NCBI GenBank assembly: GCA_007119835.1
Contig: SKOX01000324.1
Span: 1 to 8,297, forward strand
DNA: 8,297 bases
Direction: 5' to 3'
Origin: Paracoccaceae bacterium
GTDB taxonomy: Bacteria > Pseudomonadota > Alphaproteobacteria > Rhodobacterales > Rhodobacteraceae
How positions within the stretch are numbered: position 1 is the stretch's first letter; the number at the start of each line of letters is the position of its first letter. The notes beneath the pieces are model-generated. The model searched no databases. It had not been told where the DNA came from and worked only from the letters and a program-made list of their open reading frames with translations. This document shows, in pieces, positions 5,891 through 8,297 of the stretch. The translations under genes were made by a program, and so were the position numbers.

Positions 5891-6469
5891 ATGCGCATTC
5901 AGGTCAGCGGCAAGCAGATCGACGTCGGTTCGGCGCTGCGAAGCCATGCCGAAGAAAAGCTTCTCGAGGTCGTCGACAAGTATGCCGAGCGTCCCGTGGA
6001 AGCGATCGTGACCTTCTCGCGGGATGCCTACGAGTTCACGGCCGATGCCTCGGTGCATCTGTCGACGGGAATGACCGTGCAGGCGAAGTCCAAGGCCAAC
6101 GAGATCTACGCGGCCCTCGACGGCGCCATCGAGCGCATGGAGAAGCAGCTCCGCCGGTACAAGCGCCGGCTGAAGGATCATCACCGGGCCCGCGAGCTGC
6201 CGATCGAATCGTTCGGTGCCCCGTCGTACATCCTGGCCGGCAGCGCGGACGGTCCCGAGGAACACCCGGAGCCGGTGGATCTCCAGCCGGTCATCGTGGC
6301 CGAGACCGAGACCAAGGTGCTGTCGCTGTCGGTCGGCGAGGCGGTGATGCAGATGGAACTGGCCGGTGCGCCGCTTCTCGTGTTCCGCAACACCGCGCAT
6401 GGCGGGGTCAACGTGGTATACATGCGCGACGACGGCAACATTGGCTGGATCGATCCCAAGAACGCTTGA
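5891..6469 (+). CDS. hpf: ribosome hibernation promoting factor, long form
   Basis: Long-form HPF binds idle ribosomes and joins them into inactive 100S dimers in stationary phase or starvation. The 192-residue protein has the N-terminal S30AE/YfiA ribosome-binding domain at about 1-100 (starting MRIQVSGKQIDVGSALR, with the basic helix MEKQLRRYKRRLKDHH). A linker follows at about 105-135. The C-terminal dimerisation domain lies at about 137-192 (VLSLSVGEAVMQMELAGAPL and FRNTAHGGVNVVYMRDDGNI), which short HPF lacks. The frame is open upstream to 5774, but the ATG at 5891 is the true start. It has AAGGGG (5879-5884) six bases ahead and is where family similarity begins. ptsN follows after 34 bases. 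Older annotations call this gene raiA, yfiA or a sigma-54 modulation protein because of its position beside rpoN. Confidence 0.95.
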   Translation: MRIQVSGKQIDVGSALRSHAEEKLLEVVDKYAERPVEAIVTFSRDAYEFTADASVHLSTGMTVQAKSKANEIYAALDGAIERMEKQLRRYKRRLKDHHRARELPIESFGAPSYILAGSADGPEEHPEPVDLQPVIVAETETKVLSLSVGEAVMQMELAGAPLLVFRNTAHGGVNVVYMRDDGNIGWIDPKNA

Positions 6470-6503
6470 GCGAGCGGCGCAAGGCGCCCATGGGAGGCTA
6501 GGG

Positions 6504-6968
6504 ATGGAGCTTTCGGAGATCCTCGGCGTCGAGGCGGTCCGCGCGCCCCTGAAGGCTACGAGCAAGAAGCGACTGCTTCAGGAACTCGCGGATTTCGCCG
6601 CCGAGGCTTACGGTCTGCCGTCCGACGCCGTCTACAAGGCGTTGCTCGAGCGCGAGGCGCTGGGGCCGACCGGGGTCGGCCGGGGCGTGGCTATTCCGCA
6701 CGCCCGCTTTTCCGGCGTCGACCGGGTCCTCGGTCTCTTCGTGCGGCTCGACAAGCCAGTGGATTTCGAGGCGATCGACCGTCAGCCGGTCGATCTCGTC
6801 TTCACCCTGCTCGCGCCCGAGACCGCGGGGGCCGATCATCTCAAGGCGCTTGCCCGGGTTTCGCGCACGCTGCGGAGCGAGACGGTGTGCGGCAAGCTGC
6901 GCTCGACGTTCGATCCGTCGGCGCTCTATGCGATCCTGACCGAAGGAAAGGCGGAGCAGGCGGCCTGA
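6504..6968 (+). CDS. ptsN: nitrogen PTS regulatory protein EIIA-Ntr
   Basis: EIIA-Ntr is the terminal phosphate acceptor of the nitrogen-related phosphotransferase chain PtsP-NPr-PtsN. It does not move sugar but signals by its phosphorylation state, in other bacteria to potassium transport, stress and storage-polymer control. The 154-residue protein is a single PTS EIIA type-2 domain. The phospho-acceptor histidine is H66 in GRGVAIPHARF (60-69). The preceding LLEREALGPTGVG (47-59) and the later VDLVFTLLAPE are typical. The ATG at 6504 has GGGAGG (6492-6497) six bases upstream. The open frame reaching back to 6366 is a shadow of hpf. hpf and ptsN are probably cotranscribed. The gene ends 25 bases before the convergent galU stop with no clear terminator between them. 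PtsP and NPr genes are not in the window. Confidence 0.95.
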   Translation: MELSEILGVEAVRAPLKATSKKRLLQELADFAAEAYGLPSDAVYKALLEREALGPTGVGRGVAIPHARFSGVDRVLGLFVRLDKPVDFEAIDRQPVDLVFTLLAPETAGADHLKALARVSRTLRSETVCGKLRSTFDPSALYAILTEGKAEQAA

Positions 6969-6993
6969 CCACGCCTGCCCCGGCCTTGGGTTT

Positions 6994-7926
6994 TCAGCGG
7001 GCGGCGACGCGCGCGGCAGCGGCCGTCTTGGCGGTGTGGCGCTGCCTGTACTCGGCCATGGCGCCCTCGAGATAGGCGGCGAACTCGTCTTCGAGCTCCT
7101 CGCGCTGAAGGCCGAAGGCGACAGTGGCCTGCAGGAAGCCCGGCTTCGAGCCGCAGTCGAAGCGGCGCCCGCTGAAGCGGTAGCCATGGACGTTGTCCGC
7201 CTCGACGATCTCCTTGGCGATCGCGTCGGTCAGCTGGATCTCGCCGCCGGCGCCGAGCTTCAATGCGTCGAGATGCTTGAAGACCCGCGGCGAGAGGATG
7301 TAGCGGCCGATGATCGCGAGGTTCGACGGCGCGTCCGCCGGCTTTGGCTTCTCCACCATGCCGCGGACCGAGAGGGCCGGGCCGCGCTCGCTGCCGACCA
7401 CGAGGATACCGTAGGCGGAGACCTGGTCGGGCGCGACCTCCATCGCGGCGACCATGTTGCCGCCGAACTCGCCGTAGGCGTCGACCATCTGCTTCAGGCA
7501 GGGGGTGTCGGCGTCGATGACGTCGTCGGGCAGGATCACCGCGAAGGGCTCGTCGCCGATCAGGTGGCGCGCGCACCACACCGCATGGCCAAGCCCCAGC
7601 CTCTCGTGCTGGCGGACATAGGCAACGGCGCCCGAGCCCATGACGGTCTGCTGCAGGGTCGCGAGGAGCGCGTCCTTGCCGTTCTCGGCAAGCGCCGTCT
7701 CAAGCTCGGGCGCGCTGTCGAAGTAGTCCTCGAGGGCACTCTTGCCACGCGAGGTCACGAAGATGAAGTCGGTGATGCCGGCGGCGCGGGCCTCGTCGAT
7801 GGCATACTGGATCAGCGGGCGGTCGACCAAGGGGAGCATCTCCTTGGGGATCGACTTGGTGGCCGGAAGAAAGCGCGTGCCGAACCCCGCTACCGGGAAG
7901 ATTGCCTTCGTGACCTTGGTCTGCAT
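6994..7926 (-). CDS. galU: UTP-glucose-1-phosphate uridylyltransferase
   Basis: GalU makes UDP-glucose from UTP and glucose-1-phosphate in the cytoplasm, feeding LPS core, exopolysaccharide, glucan and UDP-galactose or UDP-glucuronate synthesis. From the chosen ATG the protein has 310 residues, close to E. coli GalU (302). The nucleotide-binding signature is GFGTRFLPATKSIPKEMLP (14-32). The metal-site LPDD is at 132-135, the sugar-phosphate site EKP at 192-194, followed by GGEIQLTDAI (227-236) and the late motif GRRFDCGSKPGFLQA (253-267). The C-terminal 20 or so residues are Ala/Arg-rich and look unconserved. The GTG at 7929 directly before the ATG at 7926 is also possible, but the Shine-Dalgarno spacing favours the ATG. 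The gene runs toward ptsN (convergent) and starts 165 bases after the KdsB-like gene on the same strand. Confidence 0.95.
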   Translation of the reverse strand: MQTKVTKAIFPVAGFGTRFLPATKSIPKEMLPLVDRPLIQYAIDEARAAGITDFIFVTSRGKSALEDYFDSAPELETALAENGKDALLATLQQTVMGSGAVAYVRQHERLGLGHAVWCARHLIGDEPFAVILPDDVIDADTPCLKQMVDAYGEFGGNMVAAMEVAPDQVSAYGILVVGSERGPALSVRGMVEKPKPADAPSNLAIIGRYILSPRVFKHLDALKLGAGGEIQLTDAIAKEIVEADNVHGYRFSGRRFDCGSKPGFLQATVAFGLQREELEDEFAAYLEGAMAEYRQRHTAKTAAAARVAAR

Positions 7927-7930
7927 CACG

Positions 7931-7937
7931 TTTCCTT
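7931..7937 (-). promoter_or_regulatory. ribosome binding site that sets the galU start
   Basis: On the minus strand AAGGAAA is followed by C, GTG and ATG. The AGGA core ends six bases before the ATG at 7926 but only three before the GTG at 7929, so the ATG is the better start. Confidence 0.65.
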
Positions 7938-8047
7938 ACATCTGACTCATTGTCTCAGCACTCCGCGTCCGTGCCATTTCCCTGGATGGTTGGTCGCCCA
8001 TGCCTTCCAACGGTTACCACTTTTCTCGCGAGTGCGTAAGCATTGCT

Positions 8048-8076
8048 GCGGGGCGACGCACGCCCGCGCGCCCCGC
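8048..8076 (-). terminator. 8-base-pair GC hairpin after the KdsB-like gene
   Basis: GCGGGGCG (8048-8055) and CGCCCCGC (8069-8076) are perfect inverted repeats around a 13-base loop. On the minus strand the hairpin begins about 16 bases after the stop of the KdsB-like gene and lies upstream of galU, so a terminator or an mRNA 3' stabiliser is plausible. No T-run follows. The arms contain only G and C, so chance pairing is not excluded. Confidence 0.4.
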
Positions 8077-8091
8077 CCGGTTCAAAACGCA

Positions 8092-8297
8092 TCAAGGCAA
8101 CCCGAGTTCCGCAAGAAGCCGTTCGATTCTCGGCACGTCCTGCGGATTGTTCAGCTCCCAGAAGGCCCGCCCGCGTCCATCGACTTCCACGCAAAGCACG
8201 CACAGGCCGTTCTCCATGAAGCGCAGCTGCTCGAGCCCCTCGGCGGCCTCGAGCCGTCCCTCGGGCAAGCCAACGTAGCGCAGCAGCGCCTCGCGCC
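8092..8297 (-). CDS. KdsB-like CMP-sugar cytidylyltransferase, C-terminal part (5' end outside window)
   Basis: Read leftward from the window edge, the frame gives 67 residues (first full codon 8295-8293) ending in TGA at 8094-8092. The start lies beyond the right edge. RYVGLPEGRLEAAEGLEQLR (6-25) resembles the C-terminal motif of Kdo cytidylyltransferase KdsB, where RYV, a Pro-containing turn, LE, E and LEQLR occur in the same order (E. coli: [20 protein letters not shown]). The end, FWELNNPQDVPRIERLL (45-61), takes the place of the usual GVDTPEDLERVR of KdsB and keeps the (T/N)P-x-D-(L/V) pattern. This points to a nucleotidyltransferase that activates a Kdo-like or other sugar acid with CTP, rather than certainly Kdo itself. 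Other NTP-transferase families share such tails. The overlapping frames at 8000-8278 (plus) and 7955-8203 (minus) look like shadows. Confidence 0.55.
   Translation of the reverse strand, partial: REALLRYVGLPEGRLEAAEGLEQLRFMENGLCVLCVEVDGRGRAFWELNNPQDVPRIERLLAELGLP

Noticed and set aside
3544..5898. 784-codon open frame on the minus strand opposite lptB and rpoN
   Set aside because: It is Arg/His/Asp/Gly-rich with no recognisable domain and lies wholly opposite well-identified genes. Long antisense frames are expected where third codon positions are almost all G or C.
6969..6993. Bidirectional terminator between the convergent ptsN and galU stops
   Set aside because: The 25-base gap holds no inverted repeat of useful length.
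7957..7976. TGGCACG on the minus strand upstream of galU, near a TGCT
   Set aside because: The distance between the GG and GC elements is 14 bases instead of the required 10, so it is not a sigma-54 promoter.
7987..8019. Short inverted repeat GTTGG/CCAAC and GGTTACC upstream of galU as a possible operator
   Set aside because: The arms are only five bases long with a 13-base loop, and no known site is matched. Too weak to call.

Overview
The window reads as chromosomal housekeeping DNA from a high-GC alphaproteobacterium, most likely of the Rhodobacterales. The evidence is the strong G/C bias at third codon positions, a PHA-granule phasin, a short single-domain RNase D, and the gene order kdsD-lptC-lptA-lptB-rpoN-hpf-ptsN, which is typical of Alphaproteobacteria. 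I see no transposase, integrase, phage gene, CRISPR array or toxin-antitoxin pair, and base usage looks even throughout.

Layout. 1-309 is the 3' end of a phasin gene, followed by a strong GC-rich palindrome (356-379) that probably ends its transcript. 380-581 has no recognisable gene. A TTGACA-type promoter (582-610) leads into a complete tRNA-Leu(CAG) with encoded CCA (629-715). Close behind, on the same strand, come rnd (RNase D, 775-1389), kdsD (arabinose-5-phosphate isomerase, 1397-2380), lptC (2377-3006), lptA (2978-3580), lptB (3577-4338) and rpoN (sigma-54, 4393-5721). These genes are packed with gaps of a few bases or with overlaps. Two of the junctions are 4-base GTGA stop/start overlaps. 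After a 169-base gap holding a second TTGACA-type promoter come hpf (long-form ribosome hibernation factor, 5891-6469) and ptsN (EIIA-Ntr, 6504-6968). On the opposite strand lie galU (UDP-glucose pyrophosphorylase, 7926-6994), convergent with ptsN, and the last 67 codons of a KdsB-like cytidylyltransferase (8297-8092).

How it fits together. KdsD makes arabinose-5-phosphate for Kdo, the inner-core sugar of lipopolysaccharide. LptB, LptC and LptA are the ATPase, membrane-anchored and periplasmic bridge parts of the machine that carries LPS to the outer membrane. GalU supplies UDP-glucose for surface polysaccharide, and the gene at the right edge resembles CMP-sugar synthetases of the Kdo type. 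The rpoN-hpf-ptsN block adds nitrogen/carbon and stationary-phase control. The tRNA and RNase D pair up front concerns tRNA maturation.

I found no convincing undescribed system. The points most worth a second look are a Gly-Gln-Ala-Pro tandem repeat at the C-terminus of LptA, the 29-base lptC/lptA overlap, a tRNA that appears to head the rnd-kdsD-lpt transcript, and the diverged KdsB-like tail at the right edge.
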